Shown here: in pieces, positions 63,860 through 64,000 of the stretch | Layout: the number at the start of each line of letters is the position of its first letter | Numbering within the stretch: position 1 is the stretch's first letter | From: UBA6115 sp040776985 | Lineage (GTDB): Bacteria > Bacillota > Clostridia > Christensenellales > Aristaeellaceae | Assembly (NCBI GenBank): GCA_040776985.1 | Contig: JAXGZL010000001.1 | Span: 186,001-250,000, forward strand | Direction: 5' to 3' | DNA: 64,000 nucleotides | The notes under the pieces: generated by a model | Database searches by the model: none | What the model was told of the DNA's origin: nothing | The model's input: the letters and a program-made list of their open reading frames with translations, nothing else | Program-made: the position numbers and the translations under genes

Positions 63860-64000
63860 ATGGAAAAAATTTTAGAAACTGTACCCAATTTTTCTGAAGG
63901 CCGGAACATGCAGGTCGTGGAGGACATCGCCGGCTGCTTCCGGGGCAAACCGGGGGTCAAGCTGCTGGACTACAGCGCGGACAAAGACCACAATCGCTGC
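63860..64000 (+). CDS. ftcD: Glutamate formimidoyltransferase, N-terminal part (cut by window edge)
   Basis: Forty-seven codons are present. ETVPNFSEGRNMQVVEDIAG and LLDYSADKDHNRC match the start of glutamate formimidoyltransferase, which moves the formimino group of formiminoglutamate to tetrahydrofolate in histidine breakdown. The start follows GCGAGGAG. The rest lies beyond the window, so I cannot tell whether a cyclodeaminase domain is attached. It diverges from the rrn operon. Confidence 0.92.
   Translation, partial: MEKILETVPNFSEGRNMQVVEDIAGCFRGKPGVKLLDYSADKDHNRC

Overview
The window looks like a chromosomal segment from a high-GC member of the Clostridia (Bacillota). Supporting this are the diaminopimelate aminotransferase route (dapL, dapF), the Firmicutes set ireB-ruvX-DUF1292, a Bce-type RR/HK/ABC module, addA, strong AGGAGG-type ribosome binding sites, lipoproteins, and Pro/Thr-rich secreted proteins. 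I do not assign a genus; the complete 16S gene on the minus strand would settle it.

Layout. Positions 1-770 (minus) hold a PAS gene and a hemerythrin-like gene, each interrupted by an in-frame stop. Positions 780-2640 are AT-richer than the rest and carry a phd/doc toxin-antitoxin pair and a DUF4238-like gene. Positions 2812-7919 are an argS-dapF-dapL-purA operon. Positions 8109-14553 hold secreted and envelope proteins, including a very large extracellular protein split into three frames by two poly-C tracts. Positions 15851-21072 are a BceRSAB-like antimicrobial peptide sensing and detoxification operon with an extra membrane-anchored protein. Positions 21069-33122 carry addA, upp, a UPF0597 dehydratase-like gene, a TAXI-type TRAP transporter, an alanyl-tRNA editing protein and ireB-ruvX-DUF1292. 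Positions 33123-41282 hold exporters, a nitroreductase, rarA, a YbaK-type deacylase, yfbR, a coiled-coil FMN-binding protein, an ArsC-like protein, rsfS and a nadD-yqeK fusion.

Positions 41410-43679 hold two paralogous lipoproteins and an SH3 protein. Positions 43809-48178 are an operon with nqrB, C, D, E and F but no nqrA and no rnfB or rnfC, followed by one unrecognised gene. Positions 48335-55142 hold small stress and envelope genes: a DsrE-like protein, a secreted cysteine-hydrolase-like protein, pirin, ferritin, an SDR, a TauE-type exporter, an SGNH hydrolase, and an XRE regulator with its membrane partner. A 161-bp near-perfect palindrome (55274-55434) abuts a sugar-type ABC transporter (55434-58278) that has no binding-protein gene beside it. 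Positions 58410-63578 are a complete minus-strand rrn operon (16S-23S-5S, no spacer tRNA) with a clear promoter, processing stems and a terminator. A truncated formiminotransferase gene starts at 63860.

The points that most deserve checking are the NqrA-less NQR operon, the poly-C tracts in the large secreted protein, the 161-bp palindrome, the lipoprotein leader hairpins and the paired nonsense mutations at the left edge. No CRISPR array, phage, insertion sequence or tRNA gene was seen.
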